Below, piece by piece: positions 1 through 8,052 of a DNA stretch of 64,000 nt. Within the stretch, counting starts at the first letter, position 1, and every line of letters begins with the position of its first letter. The stretch comes from an uncultured Sphingomonas sp. (GTDB lineage Bacteria; Pseudomonadota; Alphaproteobacteria; Sphingomonadales; Sphingomonadaceae). Both the position numbers and the translations under genes were made by a program. The stretch is from assembly GCF_936927845.1 (NCBI RefSeq), contig NZ_CAKZHV010000069.1, positions 62,001 through 126,000 of the forward strand, given 5' to 3'. The notes below the pieces were generated by a model that ran no database searches, had not been told where the DNA came from, and saw only the letters and a program-made list of their open reading frames with translations.

Positions 1-245
1 TGCTGATGGTCGACGACGACCGCTTCCGGCTCCTGCCCGGTGAAGAGCCGGTCACCCGCTCGGTCCGGTTTCGCACCTTGGGCTGCTACCCGCTGACCGG
101 CGCGGTCGAGAGCGAGGCCGCGACCTTGCCCGACGTGATCCGCGAGATGCTGCTCACCACCACCTCCGAGCGGCAGGGCCGCGCGATCGACCGCGACGCG
201 GGCGACGCCAGCATGGAAAAGAAGAAGCAGGAGGGGTATTTCTGA
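1..245 (+). CDS. cysD: Sulfate adenylyltransferase subunit 2 (CysD), 3' end only
   Basis: Only the C-terminal part is present; the reading frame is open from base 3 and the start lies outside the window. The visible part has the conserved CysD tail: an FRTLGCYPLTGAVES segment, the TTTSERQGRAIDRD segment, and the terminal KKKQEGYF. In the family CysD is the ATP pyrophosphatase-type subunit that makes adenosine 5'-phosphosulfate (APS) from sulfate and ATP in the cytosol, with the GTPase CysN as partner. The stop codon overlaps the next start by one base (TGATG), so the subunits are probably translationally coupled. Confidence 0.95.
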   Translation, partial: LMVDDDRFRLLPGEEPVTRSVRFRTLGCYPLTGAVESEAATLPDVIREMLLTTTSERQGRAIDRDAGDASMEKKKQEGYF

Positions 246-2188
246 TGCCGCCCGAGACCATGGCCGGAACCGGGGCCGGCGCCGGCTACACCCCCGACGC
301 GCTGATCGCCGACGACATCCACGCCTATCTCGATCGGCACCAGAACAAGACGTTGCTGCGCTTCATCACCTGCGGGTCGGTTGACGACGGCAAATCGACG
401 CTGATCGGGCGATTGCTGTACGACTCCCGGACGATCTTCGAGGACCAGCTCGCCGCACTCGAAGCGGATTCGAGGCGCGTCGGCACGCAAGGGCAGGAGA
501 TCGACTTCGCGCTGCTGGTCGATGGCCTCGCGGCCGAGCGCGAGCAGGGGATCACGATCGACGTCGCCTATCGCTTCTTCTCGACCGAGGCGCGCAAGTA
601 CATCGTCGCCGACACGCCGGGGCACGAGCAATATACGCGCAACATGGTGACCGGCGCGTCGACCGCCGACCTGGCGGTGATCCTGGTCGACGCGAGGAAG
701 GGCGTGCTGACGCAGACGCGGCGCCACTCCTACCTCGCGCACCTCGTCGGCATCCGTCACGTCGTGCTCGCGGTCAACAAGATGGATCTGGTCGATTACA
801 GCGAGCAGTGCTTCGCCGAGATCGTCGCCGATTACCGCGCCTTCGCCACCTCGATCGGGATCAAGGAGTTCACCGCCATCCCGATCTCGGGTTTCCGCGG
901 CGACAACGTGACCGCCGCGTCGGCGAACACGCCCTGGTACGCCGGGCCGACGCTGATCGCGCATCTCGATGCGGTCGAGGTCGACCAGCACGCCGACGCC
1001 GCGCGGCCTTTCCGCATGCCGGTGCAATGGGTCAACCGCCCCAACCTCGACTTCCGTGGCTTCTCCGGGCTGATCGCCGCGGGTACCGTCCGTCCCGGCG
1101 ACGCGGTGCGCGTGCTGCCCTCAGGGCGCACCAGCACGATCGCGCGGATCGTCACGCAGGGCGGCGACCAAGGCCAAGCGGTCGCGGGCCAATCGGTCAC
1201 GCTGACGCTCGCCGACGAGATCGATTGCTCGCGCGGCGACGTGATTGCCGCTGCCGACGCCCCGCCCGAGGCTGCCGACCAGTTCGAGGCGACGATCGTG
1301 TGGATGGCGGACGAGCCGCTGCTGCCCGGCCGCGGTTACTGGCTGAAGCTCGCGACGCAGACTGTCACCGCGAGCGTCCAGCCACCCAAATATCAGGTCA
1401 ACGTCAATACTACCGAGCGGCTCGCCGCCAAGACGCTCGAGCTGAACGCGATCGGCGTCGCCAATCTCTCGACCGACCGACCTTTGGTGTTCGAGCCGTA
1501 CGCCGGCGAGGACGGCACCACGAACAAGACGCTCGGCGGCTTCGTGCTGATCGACAAGTTCACCAACGCGACCGTTGCGGCGGGCATGATCCACTTCGCG
1601 CTCAGGCGCGCGCAGAACGTCCACTGGCAGGCGACCGATACCTCGCGCGAGCATCACGCCGCGCTCAAGAACCAGCAGCCCGCCGTGCTGTGGTTCACCG
1701 GTCTGTCGGGGGCGGGCAAGTCGACGATCGCCAATCTGGTCGAGAAGAAGCTCGCGCGGATGAACCGCCATACCTTCCTGCTCGACGGCGACAACGTGCG
1801 CCACGGCCTCAACCGCGATCTCGGCTTCACCGACGCCGATCGGGTCGAGAACATTCGCCGCGTCGGCGAGGTGGCGAAGCTGATGACCGATGCGGGGCTG
1901 ATCGTCATCACCGCGTTCATCTCGCCGTTCCGCTCCGAACGTGACATGGTGCGCGCCATGATGAAGCCCGGCGAGTTCATCGAGGTCCATATCGATACGC
2001 CGCTCGCGGACGCGGAAGCGCGCGACGTGAAGGGACTGTACGCGAAGGCGCGCTCGGGTCAGCTCAAGAACTTCACCGGGATCGACAGCCCGTACGAGCC
2101 GCCCGAGGCGCCTGAGATCCGCATCGACACGCGCGAGATGACGCCCGACGAGGCTGCCGACGCGATCGTCGCCAGACTGATACCGTGA
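245..2188 (+). CDS. cysNC: Bifunctional sulfate adenylyltransferase subunit 1 / adenylylsulfate kinase (CysN-CysC fusion)
   Basis: A 647-residue fusion. The N-terminal CysN GTPase has the G1 motif GSVDDGKS (residues 44-51), DTPGH (from residue 123) and NKMD (178-181), followed by EF-Tu-like beta domains. The C-terminal APS kinase has a second P-loop, GLSGAGKST (486-494), and the downstream DGDNVRHGLN segment. CysN drives APS synthesis by GTP hydrolysis and the CysC part phosphorylates APS to PAPS, so one polypeptide does both steps. It starts on the last base of cysD and is followed 13 bases later by cysQ, forming a cysD-cysNC-cysQ operon. The fusion is a known arrangement in alphaproteobacteria. 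Confidence 0.97.
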   Translation: MPPETMAGTGAGAGYTPDALIADDIHAYLDRHQNKTLLRFITCGSVDDGKSTLIGRLLYDSRTIFEDQLAALEADSRRVGTQGQEIDFALLVDGLAAEREQGITIDVAYRFFSTEARKYIVADTPGHEQYTRNMVTGASTADLAVILVDARKGVLTQTRRHSYLAHLVGIRHVVLAVNKMDLVDYSEQCFAEIVADYRAFATSIGIKEFTAIPISGFRGDNVTAASANTPWYAGPTLIAHLDAVEVDQHADAARPFRMPVQWVNRPNLDFRGFSGLIAAGTVRPGDAVRVLPSGRTSTIARIVTQGGDQGQAVAGQSVTLTLADEIDCSRGDVIAAADAPPEAADQFEATIVWMADEPLLPGRGYWLKLATQTVTASVQPPKYQVNVNTTERLAAKTLELNAIGVANLSTDRPLVFEPYAGEDGTTNKTLGGFVLIDKFTNATVAAGMIHFALRRAQNVHWQATDTSREHHAALKNQQPAVLWFTGLSGAGKSTIANLVEKKLARMNRHTFLLDGDNVRHGLNRDLGFTDADRVENIRRVGEVAKLMTDAGLIVITAFISPFRSERDMVRAMMKPGEFIEVHIDTPLADAEARDVKGLYAKARSGQLKNFTGIDSPYEPPEAPEIRIDTREMTPDEAADAIVARLIP

Positions 2189-2201
2189 CGGGGCTGATAC
2201 C

Positions 2202-3002
2202 ATGAGCGACACGCCGCTCGCGCTCGCGGCGATCGCGCCGCCGCCGGGGCTGGAGGACGATGCCGCGCTCGCGCGTCACATCGCCGAGCACGCCGGCGCA
2301 ATTCTGGTCGCCGCGCGCGCATCGAGCCTGTTCACCGGCGCCGCGCTAGGCCGCGCGGGCGACCGCGTCGCCAACACCTTCATCATGGAGGCGTTGCGCC
2401 ACAATCGCCCGGACGACGCGATCCTGTCGGAGGAGGAGCGCGACAGCGATTCGCGGCTGTCGGCGCGGCGCGTGTGGATCGTCGATCCGCTCGACGGCAC
2501 GCGCGAATATGGCGAGGGGCGCGACGACTGGGCGGTGCACGTCGCGCTCGCGATCGACGGCGAGCCGCAGGTCGGCGCGGTGGCGCTGCCCGCGGTGTCG
2601 CTGACGCTGTGTTCGGCGCGGCCCCGCGCACTGTGCGACGCGCCGGCGCGATTGAGGATGCTGGTCAGCCGCTCGCGCCCCGCGGCCGAGGCGCTCGCGG
2701 TCGCCGAGGCACTCGACGCCGAGCTGATTCCGATGGGGTCGGCCGGCGCGAAGGCGATGGCGGTGGTGCGCGGGGAGGCCGACATCTACCTCCATACCGG
2801 CGGTCAGTATGAATGGGACAATTGCGCGCCCGCCGCAGTGGCGCGCGCCGCCGGGCTCCACGTCAGCCGTGCCGATGGCACGCCGCTCGTCTACAATCGC
2901 GCGAACACCTATCTGCCCGACCTGCTGATCTGCCGTCCCGAGCTCGCTGCGCCGGTGCTCGACGTCTATGCGCGCTTCACGGCCGACGCGGCGCGCGGCT
3001 GA
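2202..3002 (+). CDS. cysQ: 3'(2'),5'-bisphosphate nucleotidase CysQ
   Basis: A 266-residue member of the inositol monophosphatase superfamily. The metal-binding signatures are visible: SEEE (76-79), DPLDGT (95-100) and WDNCAP (205-210). CysQ removes the 3' phosphate of PAP, the by-product of PAPS use, and can also control PAPS level. Its place directly after cysNC supports this over a generic IMPase role. Start and stop fit closely between cysNC and the convergent MaoC gene, with only five bases between the facing stops. Confidence 0.92.
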   Translation: MSDTPLALAAIAPPPGLEDDAALARHIAEHAGAILVAARASSLFTGAALGRAGDRVANTFIMEALRHNRPDDAILSEEERDSDSRLSARRVWIVDPLDGTREYGEGRDDWAVHVALAIDGEPQVGAVALPAVSLTLCSARPRALCDAPARLRMLVSRSRPAAEALAVAEALDAELIPMGSAGAKAMAVVRGEADIYLHTGGQYEWDNCAPAAVARAAGLHVSRADGTPLVYNRANTYLPDLLICRPELAAPVLDVYARFTADAARG

Positions 3003-3007
3003 CCGGC

Positions 3008-3463
3008 TCAGCCCTCGGCCGGCCGCCGCTTCATCATCGCGGCGCGGCGGCAGATCGCCACCAGCTCGCCGCGCTGGTTGGTCATGCGATGCTCGAACTC
3101 GACGATGCCGACCGCGGGGTTCGACTTGCTCTCGCGGATCGACACGACCTCGCTCGATGCCTGCAGCGTGTCGCCGTGGAACACCGGTTTCGGAAAGCGC
3201 GTGTCGCTCATGCCGAGGTTGCCGACGGTGGTGCCGAGCGTCGTGTCCTGCACCGACATGCCGATCATCAGCCCCAGCGTGAACAGGCTGTTGACCAGCG
3301 GCCGACCCCATTCGCTTTTTTCCGCGAAGTCGAAATCGATGTGAAGCGGCTGCGGGTTCATCGTCAGCAGACTGAAGCTCATGTTGTCATATTCGGTCAC
3401 CGTCCGGCGCAGCGGGTGGGTGAAGCGCTGCCCGACCGTGAATTCCTCGAACCACAAACCCAT
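3008..3463 (-). CDS. MaoC-family (hot-dog fold) enoyl-CoA hydratase/dehydratase
   Basis: A single-domain hot-dog protein of 151 residues. The family motif region reads NPQPLHIDFDFA (about residues 36-47) and the second half carries the FGD-like HGDTLQ segment. Canonical hydratase-2 enzymes have a catalytic Asp just before NPLH; here that stretch is LLTMNPQPLH, so the usual Asp is absent, as in the MaoC subgroup related to mesaconyl-CoA/itaconyl-CoA hydratases. The substrate is therefore an acyl-CoA that cannot be named from sequence. A GGAGAG ribosome site lies just upstream of the ATG. It is convergent with cysQ and has no other partner here. Confidence 0.85.
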   Translation of the reverse strand: MGLWFEEFTVGQRFTHPLRRTVTEYDNMSFSLLTMNPQPLHIDFDFAEKSEWGRPLVNSLFTLGLMIGMSVQDTTLGTTVGNLGMSDTRFPKPVFHGDTLQASSEVVSIRESKSNPAVGIVEFEHRMTNQRGELVAICRRAAMMKRRPAEG

Positions 3464-3513
3464 CCGTTCTCTCCTTCGCAGGCCGCTTTGCCGCGCCGGC
3501 GCCCGCTTCGCCA

Positions 3514-3543
3514 GCCTTTGCCGATCGGATCGGCGCGAAAGGC
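3514..3543. repeat. Imperfect hairpin in the maoC-ugd intergenic region
   Basis: Two stacked stems: GCCTTT (3514-3519) with AAAGGC (3538-3543), and GCCGAT (3520-3525) with ATCGGC (3529-3534) around a three-base loop. It lies in the 196-base gap between divergent maoC and ugd, in sequence with no convincing gene. It may be part of a dispersed repeat or a 5' leader structure of ugd. Confidence 0.4.
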
Positions 3544-3659
3544 TGCGGCGTAGGAAGGGTTCGTAGCTGGCGCTCGCGCAGCGACGAAGCTAAGCGATCT
3601 TCCAACATCACGCCGCGCCAACGCGGCGGCGCCAGCATCCAGGGGGTAACATCACCATC

Positions 3660-4961
3660 ATGCGCGTCACCATGATCGGCTCGGGCTATGTCGGCCTCGT
3701 CTCGGGCGCCTGTTTCGCCGACTTCGGCCACGACGTGGTCTGCGTCGACAAGGACCAGGGCAAGATCGACAAATTGCTCGCGGGCGTGATGCCGATCTTC
3801 GAGCCGGGGCTCGACGAACTGGTCGCGCGCAACGTCGAGGCCGGCCGGCTGCGCTTCACGACCGACCTGCCCGAAGGCGTGCGCGACGCCGACGCGGTGT
3901 TCATCGCGGTCGGCACGCCGTCCAGGCGCGGCGACGGCCACGCCGATCTGTCCTACGTCTACGCCGCCGCCGAAGAGATCGCCGCGGCGCTGACCGGCTT
4001 CACCGTGATCGTCGACAAGTCCACCGTGCCCGTCGGCACCGGCGACGAGGTCGAGCGGATCATCCGTGAGGCCAATCCGGGCGCCGACTTCGCGGTCGCG
4101 AGCAACCCCGAGTTCCTGCGCGAAGGTGCTGCGATCGACGACTTTAAGCGTCCCGACCGCATCGTCATCGGCTCCGATGACGCCCGCGCGCTGGAGGTGC
4201 TGCGCAACGTCTATCGCCCGCTCTACCTCAACAAGTCGCCGATCGTGGAGATGAGCCGGCGTGCGGCCGAGCTGACGAAATATGCCGGCAACGCGTTCCT
4301 CGCGACCAAGATCACCTTCATCAACGAGATCGCCGATTTGTGCGAGAAGGTCGGCGCGAACGTGCAGGACGTCGCGCGCGGCATCGGGCTCGACGGCCGC
4401 ATCGGCGACAAGTTCCTGCACGCCGGCCCCGGCTACGGCGGGTCGTGCTTCCCCAAGGACACGCTGGCGCTGCTGAAGACCGCGCAGGATTACGAGGCGC
4501 CGCAGCGGATCGTCGAGGCGGTGGTCGCGGTCAACGACAACCGCAAGCGCGCGATGGGGCGCAAGGTGATCGCCGCGATGGGCGGCGACGTACGCGGCAA
4601 GTGCGTCGCGATCCTAGGCCTCACCTTCAAGCCCAACACCGATGACATGCGCGACAGCCCCGCGATTGCGGTGATCCAGGCATTGCAGGACGCGGGCGCG
4701 ACCGTCCGCGCCTATGATCCCGAAGGTCACGAGCAGGCGAAGAAGGTGCTGGAGAACGTCCAATACTGCGACGGCGCCTACCAGACGATGGAGGGCGCCG
4801 ACGCGCTCGTCATCCTGACCGAGTGGAATGCGTTCCGCGCGCTCGATCTGCGCCGCGTCAAGTCGCTGCTGAGCGCCCCCGTGCTCGTCGACCTGCGCAA
4901 CATCTACAACCGCGAGCAGGTCGAGGCGGCCGGGTTCGCGTACACCGCGGTCGGACGGTAA
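3660..4961 (+). CDS. ugd: UDP-glucose 6-dehydrogenase (Ugd)
   Basis: A 433-residue enzyme of the UDP-glucose/GDP-mannose dehydrogenase family. The N-terminal NAD-binding motif is GSGYVGL (7-13). The catalytic Cys is residue 263 in GPGYGGSCFPKDT. The C-terminal UDP-binding domain contains GLTFKPNTDDMRDSP. It oxidises UDP-glucose to UDP-glucuronate using two NAD+ and supplies surface-polysaccharide pathways. It stands alone, with a terminator-like hairpin directly after it. It is not next to the glycan island at 14-25.6 kb but would provide the substrate for the UXS-like enzyme there. The GDP-mannose version is less likely because of the overall match to bacterial Ugd. Confidence 0.93.
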   Translation: MRVTMIGSGYVGLVSGACFADFGHDVVCVDKDQGKIDKLLAGVMPIFEPGLDELVARNVEAGRLRFTTDLPEGVRDADAVFIAVGTPSRRGDGHADLSYVYAAAEEIAAALTGFTVIVDKSTVPVGTGDEVERIIREANPGADFAVASNPEFLREGAAIDDFKRPDRIVIGSDDARALEVLRNVYRPLYLNKSPIVEMSRRAAELTKYAGNAFLATKITFINEIADLCEKVGANVQDVARGIGLDGRIGDKFLHAGPGYGGSCFPKDTLALLKTAQDYEAPQRIVEAVVAVNDNRKRAMGRKVIAAMGGDVRGKCVAILGLTFKPNTDDMRDSPAIAVIQALQDAGATVRAYDPEGHEQAKKVLENVQYCDGAYQTMEGADALVILTEWNAFRALDLRRVKSLLSAPVLVDLRNIYNREQVEAAGFAYTAVGR

Positions 4962-4968
4962 ACCGGCG

Positions 4969-4991
4969 GGGGGAGCGTCATCCGCTCCCCC
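4969..4991. terminator. Bidirectional terminator-like hairpin between ugd and yhhQ
   Basis: A perfect nine-base stem (GGGGGAGCG / CGCTCCCCC) around a five-base loop, between two convergent stop codons. There is no T-run, so it may act as a strong GC hairpin only. Confidence 0.6.
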
Positions 4992-5003
4992 GATGCACGC
5001 TGG

Positions 5004-5663
5004 TCAGGCGTCGAGCCGGCGTCCGATCGCGACCGCGAGATAGATCAGCGGCGGTACCAGCACCGCCGACAACACCACCTTGGAAATCATCTGTCCCGCG
5101 AGCAGTTCGGCGATCGGAAACACGCCGCCGAACGCGATGGTGACGAACAGCAGCGTGTCGACCACCTGCGACAACATGCTGGCGAGCCCCGCGCGCAGCC
5201 ACAACAGGCTCGACCCCTCGCGCCCCTTCAACCACGAGAAGATCGTGATGTTGAGCGTTTGCGAGATGCCGTAGGCGACGATCCCGCCGAGCCAGATCCG
5301 CCAGGTGGAGCCGAGCACCAGCTGGATCGCATCGCGGTTGGCGGGCTGCATCTCGGGTGAGGCGGGCAGCGCGTGAACGATCCACGACAGCAGGATCGAG
5401 ACGAGCAGCGGTATGAAGCCGAACACGACCAGCCGCCCCGCAACGACGCGCCCGTGCAACTCCGCCACCGCGCTCGACGTCACCACCAGCAGCAGGAACG
5501 CGAAGATTCCCGCTTCCACCGCCAGGGGGCCGAGCGCGACCTGCTTGTTGCCGAGCACGCCCGCGATGCACGTCATCCCGCCGTAGAAGATCGAGAAAAC
5601 GAACAACGACCGCGAGATTGGCGGCGCGGTCGGATGGGCGATGGGGGTGGGCGGGATCGGCAT
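5004..5663 (-). CDS. yhhQ: Queuosine precursor transporter (YhhQ/DUF165 family)
   Basis: A 219-residue inner-membrane protein with about six hydrophobic segments. Family landmarks include the FYGGMTCIAGVLGNKQV N-terminal region, the VAELHGRVVAGR loop and the SQVVDTLLFVTIAFGG segment. YhhQ proteins import the queuosine precursors preQ0 and preQ1. A queF gene (preQ0 reductase) is present at 50513 in the same window. An oxygenase-like gene ends 78 bases upstream on the same strand. Confidence 0.88.
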   Translation of the reverse strand: MPIPPTPIAHPTAPPISRSLFVFSIFYGGMTCIAGVLGNKQVALGPLAVEAGIFAFLLLVVTSSAVAELHGRVVAGRLVVFGFIPLLVSILLSWIVHALPASPEMQPANRDAIQLVLGSTWRIWLGGIVAYGISQTLNITIFSWLKGREGSSLLWLRAGLASMLSQVVDTLLFVTIAFGGVFPIAELLAGQMISKVVLSAVLVPPLIYLAVAIGRRLDA

Positions 5664-5741
5664 GGCCGACTGCTAGCGCGAAACGCCGCGGGGTCAATCA
5701 CGCCTGCCTCAAGCGATGCGCGTCTGACCCTGCATTGCGGT

Positions 5742-6380
5742 TCAACGACGCTGTGCCGCCCGCTCCATTGTCGGACGGTCAAAGGCGTGTTCGGCGTAGC
5801 GGCCGTTCTTCTCTACCCAGTGCAGGAACAGGTGCGCCGACCAGCTGTTGGGGTTGACGTCGAGCCGGCCATGACGGTGGTGCGTGCCCTGGTACAGCAC
5901 GCCGTCGCCGGGCTGCATCGCGACCGAGCCATACGGTTCGCCCCCGAAATCCTCGCTGACCTCTGGTTGCGGCGTGTCGGTCGGCGTGGTCTGGACGCTG
6001 AGCGCCCACGGTTTGTTGTCGCCGTAAGCGATCGTCAGCGACACGCTGTGCTCGCATGCCGGGCGATCGTGGTGGATGCGGCACACGTCGCCCTGCTGAT
6101 AGGCCCGGAAATACGCGTAGGTGGGCAGCAGTTCGCACCCGACCTCCGCTGCGATCCGCGGGGTCAGCCCCCACAAGAAGCCGAGCAGCGGCGTGTATTG
6201 ATATGCATACACTTCCAGCGCGGGCCGTGTGAGCAGCGGTCCTTGTGCCGCGAAGCTGCCTAGCGGGCGGCCGGCTGCCTTCAGGTCGGCCTGCATGCGT
6301 GCGTAGAGCGTCAACAGCACCTCGGGCGGAAACAGGTGAGGCAGGTGGGTATAGCCATTCGTCCGATAGTGGTCGTTCAC
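5742..6380 (-). CDS. Putative 2-oxoglutarate/Fe(II)-dependent oxygenase-like protein
   Basis: A 212-residue soluble protein with a double-stranded beta-helix pattern. An HxD iron motif is visible in CRIHHDRPACEHS, and a distal His lies about 70 residues later in GTHHRHGRLD, after the GDGVLYQG turn typical of this fold. I cannot name a substrate. The absence of a signal peptide indicates a cytosolic location. It precedes yhhQ on the same strand but the 78-base gap gives no strong functional link. It could be a non-catalytic cupin-like relative. Confidence 0.6.
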   Translation of the reverse strand: MNDHYRTNGYTHLPHLFPPEVLLTLYARMQADLKAAGRPLGSFAAQGPLLTRPALEVYAYQYTPLLGFLWGLTPRIAAEVGCELLPTYAYFRAYQQGDVCRIHHDRPACEHSVSLTIAYGDNKPWALSVQTTPTDTPQPEVSEDFGGEPYGSVAMQPGDGVLYQGTHHRHGRLDVNPNSWSAHLFLHWVEKNGRYAEHAFDRPTMERAAQRR

Positions 6381-6616
6381 CGCGCAACAGCCTCCAATCG
6401 CTCGATCGACCGCGATATCATATTAGGACCGATCCGACAGCCGCTCTTACCTTCCACGCTCCGATCGACAAGGCGTGAGGGCTGCCCAACCGCCTCCATC
6501 GGCGCGCCTTTTGCGGGTACGGGGCAAGCATGAGTGGCGCGGGCGTGCGCCATGTGTATGATGCGCGCCCGCGCGGGGGGCCGCGTCGTTCGGTTCATCT
6601 CTCACGCGGAAGTGTC

Positions 6617-7960
6617 ATGCAGCGTATCCTCATCGGCCTCGCCGGCGTCGCGGTGATCCTCGGGATCGCGCTGCTCTTGTCCACCGATCGCCGCGCGATC
6701 CGGTTGCGCGTGGTCGGCTCCGCCTTCGCGCTGCAGGCCGCGATCGCGGTGATCGTGCTTTACTGGTTGCCCGGCCGCGCGGCGCTGGCGGGGGCGTCGG
6801 GCGGGGTCGCGGCGCTGCTCGGCTACGCGCACGCGGGCGTCGAATTCCTGTTCGGCCCGCTGGCACGGCCGGAGATCGGCGGGACGAGCTTCGCCATTGC
6901 GGCGCTGCCGGTCATCATCTTCTTCGCCGCCCTCGTCTCGATCCTCTACCATCTGGGCATCATGCAATTGGTGGTGCGCTGGCTCGGCGGCGCGATCGAG
7001 CGCGTGATCGGCGTCAGCAAGGTGGAGAGCCTGTGCGCCGCCGCCAACATCTTCGTCGGACAGAGCGAATCGCCGCTCGTCATCCGTCCCTACCTTGCCG
7101 GGCTCACCCCGCCGCAGGTGTTCACCGTGATGACCAGCGGGATGGCGGGCGTCGCGGGGACGATCCTGGCCGCTTACGCCTCGATGGGGATCAGCATCGA
7201 CTATCTGCTCGCCGCCAGCTTCATGGCGGCGCCGGGCGGCATTCTGATGGCGAAGATCATCATGCCCGATCGCCTGCACCCTCGTCCCGGCGAACTGCCG
7301 CTCGACGATCCCAACGATCCCTTGAGCATCGAAGGCCGGCAGATCGCGATCGCGGAAGGCCGGCTCGATGCGCGCGGTCCCGCGGTGCTGCCGTCGGAAA
7401 CGCCGGGCGAGCCGCTGCCGGACGCGACGCACGACGAGGAAAAGCCCGCCAACCTCATCATGGCCGCCGCGCAGGGTGCGCAGACCGGCGTCAAGCTGGC
7501 GGTCGCGGTCGGCGCGATGGTGCTCGCGTTCGTGGCGCTCGTCGCACTCGCCAACGGCATCCTCGGCGGGCTGGGCAATATGGTGGGGCTGCCGGGCCTG
7601 AGCTTCCAGGGACTCCTCGGTCGCGTGTTCCAGCCGGTCATGTACCTGTTGAACGTGCCGTGGAACGAGGCGGGGATCGCGGGCGGCCTGTTCGGCGAGA
7701 AGATCGTCCTGAACGAGTTCGTCGCCTATATCGATCTCGGCAAACAGGCCGCGAACCTGTCACCGCGCACGGTTGCGGTGATCACGTTCGCCTTGTGCGG
7801 GTTTGCCAATTTCTCCTCGATCGCGATCCAGATGGCGGTGACGGGCGGGCTCGCTCCCAATCAGCGCCCGACGATCGCCAAGCTGGGCCTGCGCGCGTTG
7901 CTCGCGGGCAGCCTTGCCAATCTGATGAGCGCTGCGCTCGCGGGATTGTTGATCGGTTAA
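6617..7960 (+). CDS. nupC: Concentrative nucleoside transporter (NupC/CNT family)
   Basis: A 447-residue multi-pass inner-membrane transporter. CNT landmarks are visible: the AANIFVGQSESPLVIRPY segment, the MTSGMAGVAGTILAAY segment, NEFVAYIDL and the C-terminal CGFANFSSIAIQ. These proteins import nucleosides with H+ or Na+. I chose the ATG at 6617 rather than an in-frame ATG at 6530 because it starts directly at the first membrane helix and has a GCGGAAG ribosome site. The central hydrophilic loop (about residues 215-270) is typical of the family. Confidence 0.9.
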   Translation: MQRILIGLAGVAVILGIALLLSTDRRAIRLRVVGSAFALQAAIAVIVLYWLPGRAALAGASGGVAALLGYAHAGVEFLFGPLARPEIGGTSFAIAALPVIIFFAALVSILYHLGIMQLVVRWLGGAIERVIGVSKVESLCAAANIFVGQSESPLVIRPYLAGLTPPQVFTVMTSGMAGVAGTILAAYASMGISIDYLLAASFMAAPGGILMAKIIMPDRLHPRPGELPLDDPNDPLSIEGRQIAIAEGRLDARGPAVLPSETPGEPLPDATHDEEKPANLIMAAAQGAQTGVKLAVAVGAMVLAFVALVALANGILGGLGNMVGLPGLSFQGLLGRVFQPVMYLLNVPWNEAGIAGGLFGEKIVLNEFVAYIDLGKQAANLSPRTVAVITFALCGFANFSSIAIQMAVTGGLAPNQRPTIAKLGLRALLAGSLANLMSAALAGLLIG

Positions 7961-8052
7961 CCACACCGTGCGCGAATAAGGGACAGAACGGTCGCCGCGC
8001 GCCGATCGACGCTGTTGCCTGGGCGGCGCGCGGGCATAGGTTCGAAGGCGCG

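Noticed and set aside
3397..3621. A short minus-strand frame (74 codons) between maoC and ugd
   Set aside because: It covers the palindromic intergenic sequence and overlaps the maoC start; its product looks like a translated repeat rather than a protein.
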